The notes beneath the pieces are model-generated. The model did not search any database, was not told the origin of the DNA, and saw nothing but the letters and a program-made list of their open reading frames with translations. Shown piece by piece: positions 1 through 9,538 of a DNA stretch of 64,000 nucleotides. A program made the translations under genes and the position numbers. Every line of letters begins with the position of its first letter. Positions within the stretch are counted from its first letter, which is position 1. Source of the stretch: CAWVSB01 sp046710535 (GTDB taxonomy: Bacteria; Pseudomonadota; Gammaproteobacteria; Pseudomonadales; CAWVSB01); the NCBI GenBank assembly GCA_046710535.1, contig JBKEHH010000004.1, positions 62,001-126,000 on the forward strand. Direction: 5' to 3'.

Positions 1-521
1 CCATTCAAAATCATTACCGACGATTTCATTCCAGCCAGTTTAATTTTGGTTAGTGCATCGAGAGAGGTTTGAAAGGTCTCTCCTTTGTTGATTTTCTCAA
101 GCATTAAGTCGTCGCCGCTTTCACAACCAATATACATAAGCGTTAAGCCATAGCTAGCTAGCTCGGCTAACTCTTCTACGCTTTTATTTTTTAAATTACG
201 TGGCAAGCAATAAGATGATACCCGCTGCACACTGGGTAAATACTTTCTAATTAATTGTAGAATACCAAGTAGGCGCCTCGAAGACAGCGTCATGGCATCA
301 CCGTCAGCCAAAAACACTTTTTTTATAGCTACACCAGCACTGGCTACTTTTTTAAGTTCTAACTCAATATCTTCTAATGGTTTAAAATTGAACTGTTTTT
401 CTGGCGCCTGATACATCTCACAGAAACTGCAGTTATTCCAAGAACAACCATTGCTCACCTGCAAAATTAGTGACCTCCCTTCGCTGGGTGGTCTAAATAC
501 AGGCTCTATATAATCAAGCAT
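1..521 (-). CDS. radical SAM protein, N-terminal part (runs off the window)
   Basis: The first 173 codons are visible, read leftward from the ATG at 519-521 and open to the window edge. Residues 26-34 carry a cysteine cluster spaced CX4CX2C (C26, C31, C34; local sequence GCSWNNCSFCEM). In radical SAM enzymes the three cysteines hold a 4Fe-4S cluster that cleaves S-adenosylmethionine. The usual spacing is CX3CX2C, but I recall a CX4CX2C form with GC..N.C.FC in uncharacterised radical SAM proteins. After it come a VFLADGD segment and an IGCESGDD segment, which fit the second and later strands of the barrel. It starts 23 bases after the DUF3604 gene and is probably cotranscribed with it. The substrate is unknown. 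Confidence 0.8.
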   Translation of the reverse strand, partial: MLDYIEPVFRPPSEGRSLILQVSNGCSWNNCSFCEMYQAPEKQFNFKPLEDIELELKKVASAGVAIKKVFLADGDAMTLSSRRLLGILQLIRKYLPSVQRVSSYCLPRNLKNKSVEELAELASYGLTLMYIGCESGDDLMLEKINKGETFQTSLDALTKIKLAGMKSSVMILN

Positions 522-544
522 TTTATTAATAGCTCACAAATTAT

Positions 545-2791
545 TTATTGATAGTTCAAAAATATTGGCGACGACCAAGCCCGCTCTTCAGTCGGCGACA
601 AACAATCATCGTCAAAGGTCATATTAGGGTTAGCGTCAGAACAGGAGTTCACTTTTATACACTGACCACTGTCGTCGTATTCACAACGCAGTGGGTCAGC
701 ATTAACGGCCAAGCTTGGCTGCTGAATAGCTCTGGCGTAATACACTGTCTCACGCCCACTATTATTAAATTCGCTGTCGGTAAATTCAAATTCGCAACCG
801 CTTTCGTCGACCGGACATTGATGGCTTAACCAAACATCTTCAATCAGCTCAGCGACATCCTCATCTGGTGTCATTTGTGGCTTAACGCGAATAATTTCAA
901 TGCGGGAAATGATTTTACGTTCATTAGAAGGGTTATAGCACTCATTCATACACAAGCGCTCTAATCGATCCTCGCCTACTGCATTAACAGAATAGTCGGG
1001 ACAACCAGGCAATTGTTTAAACGCCCCAGCTGCTCGCACCCTAAAAGTAGGATTATGATTAATCGTTAACTCAGCTCCCATCGGTGCAATTACATTGGTC
1101 TGTTCAAGATCTGGATTCAACATATCAAACCACAGCAAAATTCTATCACCACTGGTGGCGTATATTTCTTTTTGCTCTAGTGCATTCCAAATACTTTCAC
1201 GCTGACGATTTTCAGCATGCACTGCCACTAAACCACCGGTCATAAAAAATCCCGAGGCACGTTCCGCTAGTGGCTGACCTGCTCCCAAGCTGGGCAATTG
1301 GCTACCTAACACTGCAATCGAGGAAGACTGCTTTGGAGGCCGTTGCGCATTGAGCTGAGCTTTTGCAAATTCATCGGTAACAACGAAAGTCTCCGCATTC
1401 TGACGACGACCATACTCCTTATAACCAGTACCAGGACGCGCTTTGTGGTTATCACTAGAGCCCATCATGGCAAAACGAAAACGACGGATATTGTCAGGGT
1501 CATCAAAATTACCTAATGCCATTGCATATTGCGCGCTGCCGCCTGGGCGATAGTTATAAGATGGCAGAAAACAATCACGACACTGATCAGCGTCTAACCA
1601 CTCTTCTATTGTTGTCCGAGTAACGGTTGCGAACGGAAACACAGATTGCGCCGCATTATTGCGCGCCACTTCTGCCCGCTGCTCACATTCAGCTAGTGCT
1701 TCGCCATCGTCTAGGCAGCGCTGCATAATAATATTAGCCGCTTGCTGACACATGGGTAAAAAATCATCTTGAACTGGCGCGCACCTTGCCACCCCATTTT
1801 CATCGCGCACAATAGAGATAAATTCTCGATATTCTTCTGAATTGCCGTGACCAGAAAAAACCTCAATCATGTATTGGCGACTTTCATCTTGGTTGGCGCC
1901 GACAAGTTGCTTATCCCAGGTGGTTTCAGCTGGGGTATACAAACCCCAAGCATTGCCATGCGGAATGACAATCGCCTCATGCCCCGCCTCATCCAATTTA
2001 GTGAAGAGCTCGGCAGGGGTAGCTGCACCTTCCTTGCAGTCTAAAGGCAAGTCATTAGTGTGGACGCCTTTAGGGCAAATCGGCTCTTCTTCCATTTCAC
2101 GCAGATACAAATTGTAGTCAATATACTCTTCGTTATTTGGCAGCTTGGCCAAGGCCAGCAACGCTCGATCTATAAACGGTGCGTTAAATGCACTTGGGCC
2201 TAATTCAGCTTCAGCATAAACTGGCCGTGCGGCTACATTTTCTTCTTCAATCGACTTATAAATGACGTTTTTGTGCCCCCAATGTTTGTTGGCAGTTGCA
2301 GGGTTGGCATGGGTCCACTCAAAACCCAAAAAGGCCACTACATCGGGGTTAGCAGGATCAGTTACTGCATTACATTGGCGAAGACTGTCTTTGGTTTCTT
2401 GCCAGCGTTTAGATGATAACGATACAGCGTGGTCATTAATTGACCAGAAATCTAAGGCCGAACAGTAACGTGCATAATCACAGGCATCTGCAGGAGGCTG
2501 AGAACCCTCACCTCCCATGACTGGCATTGCAGCGGTATAAGCATCGTTGGAAAAAGTGGTATGCACGTGAAAGTCACCAAACAAAATTTGCTTACTAGAC
2601 GTAACATTTAAATTAGCTGCTGCCAGAGATTTGGCACCCAGCCTTTGAGCCACTATTTCAGCGGGGACCTCACTGCTACCAACTACGCCAACGTCTTGAT
2701 GTTTGCCGATTAAACCACTGCCTGCTAAATATCCATAAACTGTAACAATGAACACAAGTAAAACAACTGCCATCAATAGTTTTTTTAGCAT
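545..2791 (-). CDS. DUF3604 family PHP-like protein, membrane-anchored or exported
   Basis: A 748-residue protein with a hydrophobic N-terminal segment (about residues 4-25) after two lysines, so an uncleaved anchor or signal peptide. The rest should be periplasmic. Residues 71-85 (FGDFHVHTTFSNDAY), SINDH at 117-121, IPHGN at 277-281 and SSDNH at 445-449 supply histidines and aspartates placed like the metal ligands of PHP-type phosphoesterases, which is the fold expected for DUF3604. Many cysteines (for example in the C-terminal 150 residues) suggest disulphides. A GGGAG-type ribosome site lies five bases before the ATG. It follows cysS by 31 bases and precedes a radical SAM gene. No substrate is established for the family, so I give none. 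Confidence 0.85.
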   Translation of the reverse strand: MLKKLLMAVVLLVFIVTVYGYLAGSGLIGKHQDVGVVGSSEVPAEIVAQRLGAKSLAAANLNVTSSKQILFGDFHVHTTFSNDAYTAAMPVMGGEGSQPPADACDYARYCSALDFWSINDHAVSLSSKRWQETKDSLRQCNAVTDPANPDVVAFLGFEWTHANPATANKHWGHKNVIYKSIEEENVAARPVYAEAELGPSAFNAPFIDRALLALAKLPNNEEYIDYNLYLREMEEEPICPKGVHTNDLPLDCKEGAATPAELFTKLDEAGHEAIVIPHGNAWGLYTPAETTWDKQLVGANQDESRQYMIEVFSGHGNSEEYREFISIVRDENGVARCAPVQDDFLPMCQQAANIIMQRCLDDGEALAECEQRAEVARNNAAQSVFPFATVTRTTIEEWLDADQCRDCFLPSYNYRPGGSAQYAMALGNFDDPDNIRRFRFAMMGSSDNHKARPGTGYKEYGRRQNAETFVVTDEFAKAQLNAQRPPKQSSSIAVLGSQLPSLGAGQPLAERASGFFMTGGLVAVHAENRQRESIWNALEQKEIYATSGDRILLWFDMLNPDLEQTNVIAPMGAELTINHNPTFRVRAAGAFKQLPGCPDYSVNAVGEDRLERLCMNECYNPSNERKIISRIEIIRVKPQMTPDEDVAELIEDVWLSHQCPVDESGCEFEFTDSEFNNSGRETVYYARAIQQPSLAVNADPLRCEYDDSGQCIKVNSCSDANPNMTFDDDCLSPTEERAWSSPIFLNYQ

Positions 2792-2822
2792 CCTAACTCC
2801 CGGCTATATTTTTATTATTATT

Positions 2823-4202
2823 TTAGGCGCGCTTCCAGCTAGTGCCTTCGCGACTATCTTCTAAAATCACGCCCTTGGCTTGTAGGTCAGCGCGAATCTC
2901 GTCGCTGCGCGCATAGTCTTTGTCCAATTTAGCCTGCTTACGCTCAGCTATCAATGACTCTATCGCAGCACCGTCAAGCTCATCATTGCCACCCTGCTGA
3001 AACCATTGCTCTGGATCAGCCTGTAATAAACCCAACAATTCACCAGCTTTAAGTAATGAAGATTTGAGCGCTACTTGCTCATCACCGTCTGTTTTATTCA
3101 TCGCTTTTGCTAAGGCATGCATTTCACTAATCGCTATAGGCGTATTCAAGTCATCTAACATTGCGATGTAAAAGGCTTGCTCAGTTAGCACCACGTCAGT
3201 GGTGGCAACGCTTTGCACATTGCGTAAAAAACCATAAAAGGTATCCAGTACATTTTTCGCTTGATCTAACAGGTCTGGGGTAAAGTTGGCTTCTGAGCGG
3301 TAATGCGACGATAACAGCGCAAAGCGCAGCACTTCACCGGGGTATTCTTCTAATAAGTCATTGACCATTTTAAAATTGCCTAACGACTTAGACATTTTCT
3401 CGCCGCCAATATTGATGTAGCCGTTATGCATCCAATAGCGCACAAACTGTTTACCACCATGGGCGCATTGGCTTTGGGCTAATTCGTTTTCATGGTGGGG
3501 AAAGGTCAAGTCACGGCCACCCCCATGAATATCAATGGTTTCACCAAGATGTTTTTCAATCATCGCCGAGCATTCAATATGCCAACCGGGGCGGCCTCTG
3601 CCCCAAGGGCTATCCCAACCTGGCTGGTCAGCGCTAGAGGGTTTCCACAGCACAAAATCACCAGCGTATTTTTTATATGGAGCAACTTCTACTCGCGCGC
3701 CCGCCAGCATGTCCTCTAAAGACCTGTTGGATAATTTGCCGTAGTCAGCCATTGACTGCACCGCAAACAATACATGGCCTTCTGCCTCATAGGCATTTTC
3801 ATTGCCAATTAAGACACTAATCATATTAATCATTTCGCTGACATGATCAGTCGCATAGGGAGTAACCGTAGGCTCCAAATTACCTAATGCTTCCATATCT
3901 TCAAAATAGGCCTGGGCAAATTGCGACGATACTTCTTTTACACTGGTGCCTGTATCTATGGCCGCCTGCATAATTTTATCTTCAATGTCGGTGATATTAC
4001 GGGCGTAAATAACTTCATCAAACTGGGTTTGCAGCAGCCTGAATAATGTATCAAACACCACTACCGGGCGCGCATTGCCGATATGGACACGGTTGTATAC
4101 CGTGGGGCCACAGACATACATCTTCACCTTATTTGGCTCTAAGGGCTCAAACGCTTCTTTAGCACCAGTCGCGGTGTTGTATAACTGTAAGCTCATAACC
4201 AT
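2823..4202 (-). CDS. cysS: cysteinyl-tRNA synthetase
   Basis: Charges tRNA-Cys with cysteine in the cytoplasm. The class I signature reads HIGN at residues 40-43 (the usual HIGH, with N in the last place as in many bacterial CysRS). KMSKS stands near residue 270. Zinc ligands fit C31 (YVCGPTV), the cysteine of WHIECSAM and the HH of FPHHENE. Its 459 residues match the family. The ORF opens with ATG at 4202; a second ATG two codons in (4196) is equally plausible. It begins two bases after the glnS stop, so the two synthetases are translated from one message. The glnS-cysS pairing is familiar in Pseudomonas. Confidence 0.97.
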   Translation of the reverse strand: MVMSLQLYNTATGAKEAFEPLEPNKVKMYVCGPTVYNRVHIGNARPVVVFDTLFRLLQTQFDEVIYARNITDIEDKIMQAAIDTGTSVKEVSSQFAQAYFEDMEALGNLEPTVTPYATDHVSEMINMISVLIGNENAYEAEGHVLFAVQSMADYGKLSNRSLEDMLAGARVEVAPYKKYAGDFVLWKPSSADQPGWDSPWGRGRPGWHIECSAMIEKHLGETIDIHGGGRDLTFPHHENELAQSQCAHGGKQFVRYWMHNGYINIGGEKMSKSLGNFKMVNDLLEEYPGEVLRFALLSSHYRSEANFTPDLLDQAKNVLDTFYGFLRNVQSVATTDVVLTEQAFYIAMLDDLNTPIAISEMHALAKAMNKTDGDEQVALKSSLLKAGELLGLLQADPEQWFQQGGNDELDGAAIESLIAERKQAKLDKDYARSDEIRADLQAKGVILEDSREGTSWKRA

Positions 4203-4204
4203 GC

Positions 4205-5878
4205 CTAACCCTTAGCCCAAGTATCACGCAATCCAATGGTTTTATTAAACACCGGCTTGGCCTCACTATGCTCTAAACGATCAGCTACAAAATAACCTTC
4301 ACGCTCAAACTGAAAGCGCTGCTCAGGTTTGGCATTAACTAAACTCGGCTCTACCCATGCATTGCTGATCACACTCAGTGACTCTGCGTTCACATGGTCC
4401 ATAAATTCACTATCACCACGGTCTGGCGCAGGCACATTAAATAAGCGGTCGTATAAACGCACTGTCGCTTGCACCCCTTTAGTAGCCGACACCCAATGAA
4501 TTACGCCACGGGGTTTCATTCCTTCCGGCGGATTATTACCAACGGTATCAGGTACGAGGCTGGCAATAATTTCAACAATGTTACCGCTATTATCTTTAAC
4601 CACACCGTCAGCTTTAATCACATATGAGCCGCGCAGGCGAACCCACTCGCCTAACACTAAGCGCTTAAACTTTTTCCGAGACAGTGTGTTGTCTTCAGTA
4701 AAATCAGCTTGATCGATATACAACTCTTTAGTGAATGGCAATTCGCGCTCACCCATCTCTGGCTTATTCGGATGAGCGGGCACAGTCATTACTTCAACAG
4801 ACTCTGCATCAAAATTTGTAATGGTAAGCTTCACTGGGTCTAGTACACACATAGCTCGTGGTGCGTTGTCGTTTAAGTCTTCACGCAAGGTAAAGTCGAG
4901 CTCAGCCATATCGACAACGCTGTCGGCACGGGTTACGCCAATTTTTTCACAAAATTTTCTAATCGCTGCAGGTGAATAACCTCGGCGACGCATACCGGCG
5001 ATAGTCGGCATACGTGGGTCATCCCAGCCTGCAACCACGCCCTCATCTACTAACTGTTTCAGCTTACGCTTACTGGTAACAGTGTAATTTAAGTTTAAGC
5101 GGGCAAACTCATACTGTTTAGGGGTTGATGGGACTGATAGATTTTCAGTAAACCATTCATACAAAGGCCGATGGTCTTGAAACTCTAGAGTACAAATTGA
5201 ATGACTTACACCCTCAATGGCGTCTTCTTGCCCATGTGCAAAGTCATAAGCCGGATAAATATTCCAATCATTACCGGTACGATGGTGCGCCACATGACGA
5301 ATTCGGTATAACACCGGGTCCCGCATGGTTAAATTTGGGTGCTGCATATCTATTTTGGCACGCAGTGTGGCGCTACCCTCGGCCATTTCACCAGCACGCA
5401 TTTTAGCTAACAAGGCTATATTCTCTGCCAGCGGACGATTGTGATGCGGGCTATTTCTTCCTGGCGTAGTAAAGTCACCACGATATTCACGAGTTTGCTC
5501 AGCATCTAACTCACATACATAGGCTTTATCGGCATTGATGAGCTCTAATGCCCACTGATAAAACTGTTCAAAGTAGTCAGAGGCAAACTTAACCTCACCA
5601 TTCCACTCAAAACCAAGCCAGCGCACATCTTCTTGAATGGCATCTACATATTCTTGAGACTCTTTCTCAGGGTTAGTGTCATCAAAGCGTAAGTTGCACA
5701 CACCGCCAAATTGCTGGGCTAAGCCAAAATTCAAGCAGATTGATTTAGCATGCCCTACATGCAAATAGCCGTTTGGCTCAGGCGGAAAACGGGTAACAAC
5801 GTTAGTGACCACCCCATCAGCCAGATCTTTAGTAATAATCTGCTCTAAAAAGTTCTTTGGCCTTGTTTCTTCAGACAT
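4205..5878 (-). CDS. glnS: glutaminyl-tRNA synthetase
   Basis: Charges tRNA-Gln with glutamine. The 557 residues contain PNGYLHVGHAKS at 35-46 (the HIGH box) and TVTSKRK near residue 268 (the KMSKS box, in the SKRK form usual for GlnRS). The C-terminal half fits the anticodon-binding beta barrels of the family. It heads a leftward run with cysS and the DUF3604 and radical SAM genes. It is divergent from ppiB across a 170-base gap that holds a 23-base palindrome. Confidence 0.97.
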   Translation of the reverse strand: MSEETRPKNFLEQIITKDLADGVVTNVVTRFPPEPNGYLHVGHAKSICLNFGLAQQFGGVCNLRFDDTNPEKESQEYVDAIQEDVRWLGFEWNGEVKFASDYFEQFYQWALELINADKAYVCELDAEQTREYRGDFTTPGRNSPHHNRPLAENIALLAKMRAGEMAEGSATLRAKIDMQHPNLTMRDPVLYRIRHVAHHRTGNDWNIYPAYDFAHGQEDAIEGVSHSICTLEFQDHRPLYEWFTENLSVPSTPKQYEFARLNLNYTVTSKRKLKQLVDEGVVAGWDDPRMPTIAGMRRRGYSPAAIRKFCEKIGVTRADSVVDMAELDFTLREDLNDNAPRAMCVLDPVKLTITNFDAESVEVMTVPAHPNKPEMGERELPFTKELYIDQADFTEDNTLSRKKFKRLVLGEWVRLRGSYVIKADGVVKDNSGNIVEIIASLVPDTVGNNPPEGMKPRGVIHWVSATKGVQATVRLYDRLFNVPAPDRGDSEFMDHVNAESLSVISNAWVEPSLVNAKPEQRFQFEREGYFVADRLEHSEAKPVFNKTIGLRDTWAKG

Positions 5879-5946
5879 TCTCTACTCTCAACAATAATGC
5901 GCTATCAACATGCAGCGCAGGCGCGAGATTATACCGATGCTTAGCC

Positions 5947-5969
5947 TATAACTTAATGTTTAAGTTATA
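5947..5969. promoter_or_regulatory. perfect 10-bp inverted repeat between glnS and ppiB
   Basis: TATAACTTAA (5947-5956) and TTAAGTTATA (5960-5969) form exact arms around a 3-base centre, TGT. It is AT-rich with no T run, so it does not look like a terminator. It lies about 70 bases from the glnS start and 80 from the ppiB start, where an operator or overlapping promoters would sit. The cognate protein is unknown. Confidence 0.5.
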
Positions 5970-6048
5970 AATCTTGTGTTTTATGTGTAAAATCCGTCCC
6001 GTTCACGCCCTAAACGGCCATATTCAATATTATTTAACGGAAGACTGC

Positions 6049-6561
6049 ATGATTACTCTACATACTAGCCACGGCGACATTAGCATTGAACTTGATTTCG
6101 ACAAGGCGCCAAACACTGCCGCGAACTTTTTACAGTACGCCAAAGACGGCTTTTACGAAGGCACTATCTTTCACCGCGTTATCAGCACTTTTATGATTCA
6201 AGGCGGCGGCATGATAGCTGACATGAGCGAAAAAGAAGGCAGTCGCGCCTCAATCGAAAACGAAGCAGACAATGACTTAACTAATGATCTTGGTACGCTA
6301 GCCATGGCGAGAACCTCTGATCCCCATTCAGCTAGCTCACAATTTTTCATTAACGTTGCTGACAATGGCTTTCTAAACCATAGCGGTAAAAACCAGCAAG
6401 GCTGGGGTTATGCAGTATTTGGTAAAGTTACCGGCGCAATGGATGCCGTTGAGAAAATCAAGGGCCTTCCTACCGGTAATCGTGCTGGCCACGGTGATGT
6501 TCCAACAGAAACTATCACTATCGACAAAGTAACAATTAGCGAGGCATACGCTGATAAATAA
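6049..6561 (+). CDS. ppiB: peptidyl-prolyl cis-trans isomerase B (cyclophilin type)
   Basis: Speeds cis-trans isomerisation at prolines; the lack of a signal peptide puts it in the cytoplasm. From the ATG at 6049 it has 170 residues, the usual length for PpiB. Cyclophilin core motifs are FHRVI, FMIQGGG, AMARTSDPHSASSQFFIN and a VFGKV segment. The open frame extends upstream to 5974, but the extra 25 residues are not cyclophilin-like, and 6049 has a purine-rich site (CGGAAGA) before it. The stop overlaps the lpxH ATG by one base (TAATG), so the two genes are translationally coupled. Confidence 0.95.
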   Translation: MITLHTSHGDISIELDFDKAPNTAANFLQYAKDGFYEGTIFHRVISTFMIQGGGMIADMSEKEGSRASIENEADNDLTNDLGTLAMARTSDPHSASSQFFINVADNGFLNHSGKNQQGWGYAVFGKVTGAMDAVEKIKGLPTGNRAGHGDVPTETITIDKVTISEAYADK

Positions 6562-7271
6562 TGGACGCCCTGTTCATATCAGATTTGCATCTATCAGTTG
6601 AGCGCCCCGATATCACTGGGGCGTTTGTTAGTTTTCTTGAAACTAAGGCTATTGCCGCCGACCACTTTTATATCCTGGGCGACCTATTTGAAGCCTGGAT
6701 TGGCGATGATGACCCTAGCGACTTAGCCAGAACGGTCGTTAAGGCGTTAAACCAACTTAGCCAAACCAATACACGGGTTTATGTCCAACAAGGCAATAGA
6801 GACTTTTTACTGGGGAAACGCTTCGCCCGTGAAACTGGCGTAACACTGCTGCCTGACTACGCTGTTATTACTAGTGGCGATAAGCGATTTTTGCTATGCC
6901 ACGGCGACACCTTATGCCTTGAAGACGTCGACTACATTAAGTTTCGCCGCAAAGTACGCAACCCTATCTACAGCTGGGTATTAGTTCATATGCCGCTTAA
7001 GCTCAGGCAAAACCTAGCCGCCAACTGGCGCGCTAAAAGCATGGCTGCTAACAGCAATAAAGCCACTAATATAATGGATGCCACCCCCAGCGAAGTTAAT
7101 CGCCTGCTAGAACATTACCACTGCAATGTGATGATTCATGGCCATACCCACCGACCAAAAGTGCATAAGCACACTAATGGGCTGCGTTATGTATTGGGCG
7201 ACTGGGATAAGCAAGGGTGGTCTATAAGCCTAGATAAAGGCGAGACTGAATTAGTCAGTTTTGATATTTAA
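6561..7271 (+). CDS. lpxH: UDP-2,3-diacylglucosamine diphosphatase
   Basis: Hydrolyses UDP-2,3-diacylglucosamine to lipid X and UMP, the fourth step of lipid A synthesis, at the inner face of the membrane. The 236 residues carry the calcineurin-like metallophosphoesterase blocks in order: SDLHLS near the N-terminus, GDLFEAWIGDD, GNRDFLLG, CHGDTLC and HGHTHRP. Length and motifs match LpxH rather than LpxI or LpxG. It is coupled to ppiB upstream and convergent with miaE, 21 bases away. Confidence 0.97.
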   Translation: MDALFISDLHLSVERPDITGAFVSFLETKAIAADHFYILGDLFEAWIGDDDPSDLARTVVKALNQLSQTNTRVYVQQGNRDFLLGKRFARETGVTLLPDYAVITSGDKRFLLCHGDTLCLEDVDYIKFRRKVRNPIYSWVLVHMPLKLRQNLAANWRAKSMAANSNKATNIMDATPSEVNRLLEHYHCNVMIHGHTHRPKVHKHTNGLRYVLGDWDKQGWSISLDKGETELVSFDI

Positions 7272-7292
7272 GCCGCTAGAAAAAATAGCAGT

Positions 7293-7901
7293 TTAGGCAA
7301 CCGTGGGTGCACCGGAGTGGAACCTGAGCTCAGTATCTGGACTGCTAATCAGCTCATTATCAGCCGCAATAAAGTGCGCAATCCTATCGTCTATAGGACC
7401 ATCGGAAAACCCTAAGGCTAAATCTAGATAATCCTTATAATGCCTTGATTCTGAACGTAAAAGTGACACATAAAACTCGCTTAGCTCGTCATCTAAATGG
7501 GGGGCTATCATAGCGAAACGCTCACATGATCGCGCCTCGATAATCGCCCCTACAATCATAGTGTCGACAACTTTTGCAGGCTCATGAGTACGCACACCTT
7601 TACGCATACCCGCGGCATAACGAGATGGCGAAACATGGTCGTAGTCAATACCTCGCTTACCCATAATCGCTAACACCATCTCGAAATGACGCAGCTCTTC
7701 GCGGGCCAGACGAGACATTTTATTGAGTAAGTCAGTGTGACTAATATAGCGATACATGAGGTTCAAGGCCGTTCCAGCTGCCTTTTTCTCGCAATTGGCA
7801 TGGTCAATTAGCAGAGTATTTTGGTCAGCTAATGCAGCCTGCACCCAAGCGTCCGGCGTAGCGCAACCCAAAAAATCTGTAATTTCACTAATATCTGTCA
7901 T
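7293..7901 (-). CDS. miaE: tRNA 2-methylthio-N6-isopentenyl adenosine(37) hydroxylase
   Basis: A non-haem di-iron monooxygenase that hydroxylates the isopentenyl group of ms2i6A37 in tRNAs reading UNN codons. Iron ligands are visible as REELRHFE and as IEARSCERF with SESRHYKDY, the ExxH pairs of a ferritin-like bundle. I place the start at the ATG at 7899-7901, which has AGGTGG six bases upstream. The longer frame to 7937 adds 12 residues without support. From that start it has 202 residues, near family length. It stands alone, convergent with lpxH. Confidence 0.93.
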   Translation of the reverse strand: MTDISEITDFLGCATPDAWVQAALADQNTLLIDHANCEKKAAGTALNLMYRYISHTDLLNKMSRLAREELRHFEMVLAIMGKRGIDYDHVSPSRYAAGMRKGVRTHEPAKVVDTMIVGAIIEARSCERFAMIAPHLDDELSEFYVSLLRSESRHYKDYLDLALGFSDGPIDDRIAHFIAADNELISSPDTELRFHSGAPTVA

Positions 7902-8040
7902 ATTCCACCTATATTGAATCGGCGGCATTATACACAAAACTGCAGAATCTAAATCTGAAAACGGAGTAAACAGGCACTTAAGGTCTATGCAGCAGTGGCA
8001 TCACCTTTGGATGATCTTTTAAAACCAGATATAAGTCGCT

Positions 8041-9351
8041 TTAAACCACTGGGTTTTTTGTCATAGCCATCGATTTAGCGACCTTAGTCGCGGCCCCACT
8101 GCCTCTAGATTCGGCAATCTTTTTATAAGCATTGTCGACCTCTGCAAGGTCAATATCCATTCCCTTGGGGGGTAAATCACGCACTATCGATCGCCTCATA
8201 CCGGCGCTATCGTCATCTTGATTAGACAGTTGTATTAAGCGGTAATTCTTAAGCTTTACTCGCTGCGCGTCAGTAACAAGCATCACCCATGGCGCTAACT
8301 TATTTTTTTCAGGCTGGTCAATCGTTACCGCCAACTCATTAGTGTTTAATTCTAAGATTGTGCCTGCTGGGTAAATACCAATAGCTTCGATAAACGCATC
8401 TACCAACTCTGCTTGGAACTGGCGGTCTCTGCGCTGATAAACGAGGTTACTAGCATTCATTGCTGTTACTGGCTCAATTTCTTTACTAGCTGGGTATAAC
8501 AGCAAATCATAATAAATAGCCAAGCCTGCTATTTGTGCGGCAACAGGGTTGATATCACCGCTACATTTACGCGGTAATCCGGTACCGTCGAAGCGCTCAA
8601 AACAGCCTTCAATAACACCGAGTATATTAGGGTGTATGCCTCGCTTTTTCATTACTGCAACACTTCTGCGCGACGCTTTATATAAGGAAATATTATGATC
8701 AGACTTACCGTTAATCTTTGCCAAATAACCAACATGCAGCATTAAAATTCCAGCGGTAAGACAACGTAACTCTTCTTGTTCTAGACCAATTCTTCTGGCG
8801 CATAGCAAGGCCCAGGTAGCAATTCGTAAAGTTCGGTCAAACAGTTGATTATCTTTTTTCTGCACTAAAGACAACCATGACAAGGCCAACGGATAGCGAA
8901 TAGCTGACCGTACTAAAGAAACCGAGACATTGTCGATGCTTTCCAGATCGACTTCTTTGCCCTTGGTAAGCTCATTACCAATGTTAGATAACTGACTTTG
9001 TACCCGCTTCAAGGCCTGCGATGCGCGTGCAATATCTTTGCCGGACGCCGCCTTGGCACGCCCGTATTTAGCTACATTAACTGTGATTTTAGACTTTGAT
9101 TTTACTTTGCCAGCAGGCTGAACCTTGGCTTTATTTGGTTCTAAAAGTATGCTTCGAGCTGGCTCTGGAGCGTAGGATTGCTCCTCGTCGATATAAACAC
9201 ACTCACAATGCTTCACCAGTTGTGCTATCCGCGTTTCATCTTCGATTAAAAAACCTTGCAGCAAAAACGGCGTATCCAGCCAATCTTTATCCAACTGAGC
9301 AACATACATGCCTATTTTAAGCTCACCGACTGTTACTAAGGTCTTTTTCAA
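8041..9351 (-). CDS. DUF3391 plus degenerate HD-GYP domain protein
   Basis: The N-terminal part (residues 1 to about 75, with VGELKIGMYVAQLDKDWLDTPF) fits the DUF3391 domain often found ahead of HD-GYP cyclic-di-GMP phosphodiesterases. From about residue 150 the HD-GYP core can be followed, but its metal ligands are altered. The first helix reads FDRTLRIA where a histidine precedes (S/T)LR. The HD pair is H206-V207. The HHExxDGxGYP block is CFERFDGTGLP at 250-260. Catalysis is therefore unlikely, and it may be a binding or scaffold protein. Translation appears to start at TTG (9349-9351) after a GGGGGG run. Confidence 0.85.
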   Translation of the reverse strand: MKKTLVTVGELKIGMYVAQLDKDWLDTPFLLQGFLIEDETRIAQLVKHCECVYIDEEQSYAPEPARSILLEPNKAKVQPAGKVKSKSKITVNVAKYGRAKAASGKDIARASQALKRVQSQLSNIGNELTKGKEVDLESIDNVSVSLVRSAIRYPLALSWLSLVQKKDNQLFDRTLRIATWALLCARRIGLEQEELRCLTAGILMLHVGYLAKINGKSDHNISLYKASRRSVAVMKKRGIHPNILGVIEGCFERFDGTGLPRKCSGDINPVAAQIAGLAIYYDLLLYPASKEIEPVTAMNASNLVYQRRDRQFQAELVDAFIEAIGIYPAGTILELNTNELAVTIDQPEKNKLAPWVMLVTDAQRVKLKNYRLIQLSNQDDDSAGMRRSIVRDLPPKGMDIDLAEVDNAYKKIAESRGSGAATKVAKSMAMTKNPVV

Positions 9352-9538
9352 CTGACTACCCCCCGCTTCGTGCTTATCTCAAAGATTGTTTCATTTAACT
9401 GTTTAACTAATAACAATAAAATACTGGATAGCCGCTAAAAATAGTATTTCTAGCTGAACAGGATCTGAACGCTAAAAATCAGGCAGATTATTACAAAATT
9501 AGTGGGCTGCTGAAGCAATATAGCCAAAATGACAAAAC
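9352..9538. other. non-coding stretch upstream of the HD-GYP gene
   Basis: No open frame or clear hairpin is visible. It should hold the HD-GYP promoter, which I cannot place with confidence. Confidence 0.5.
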
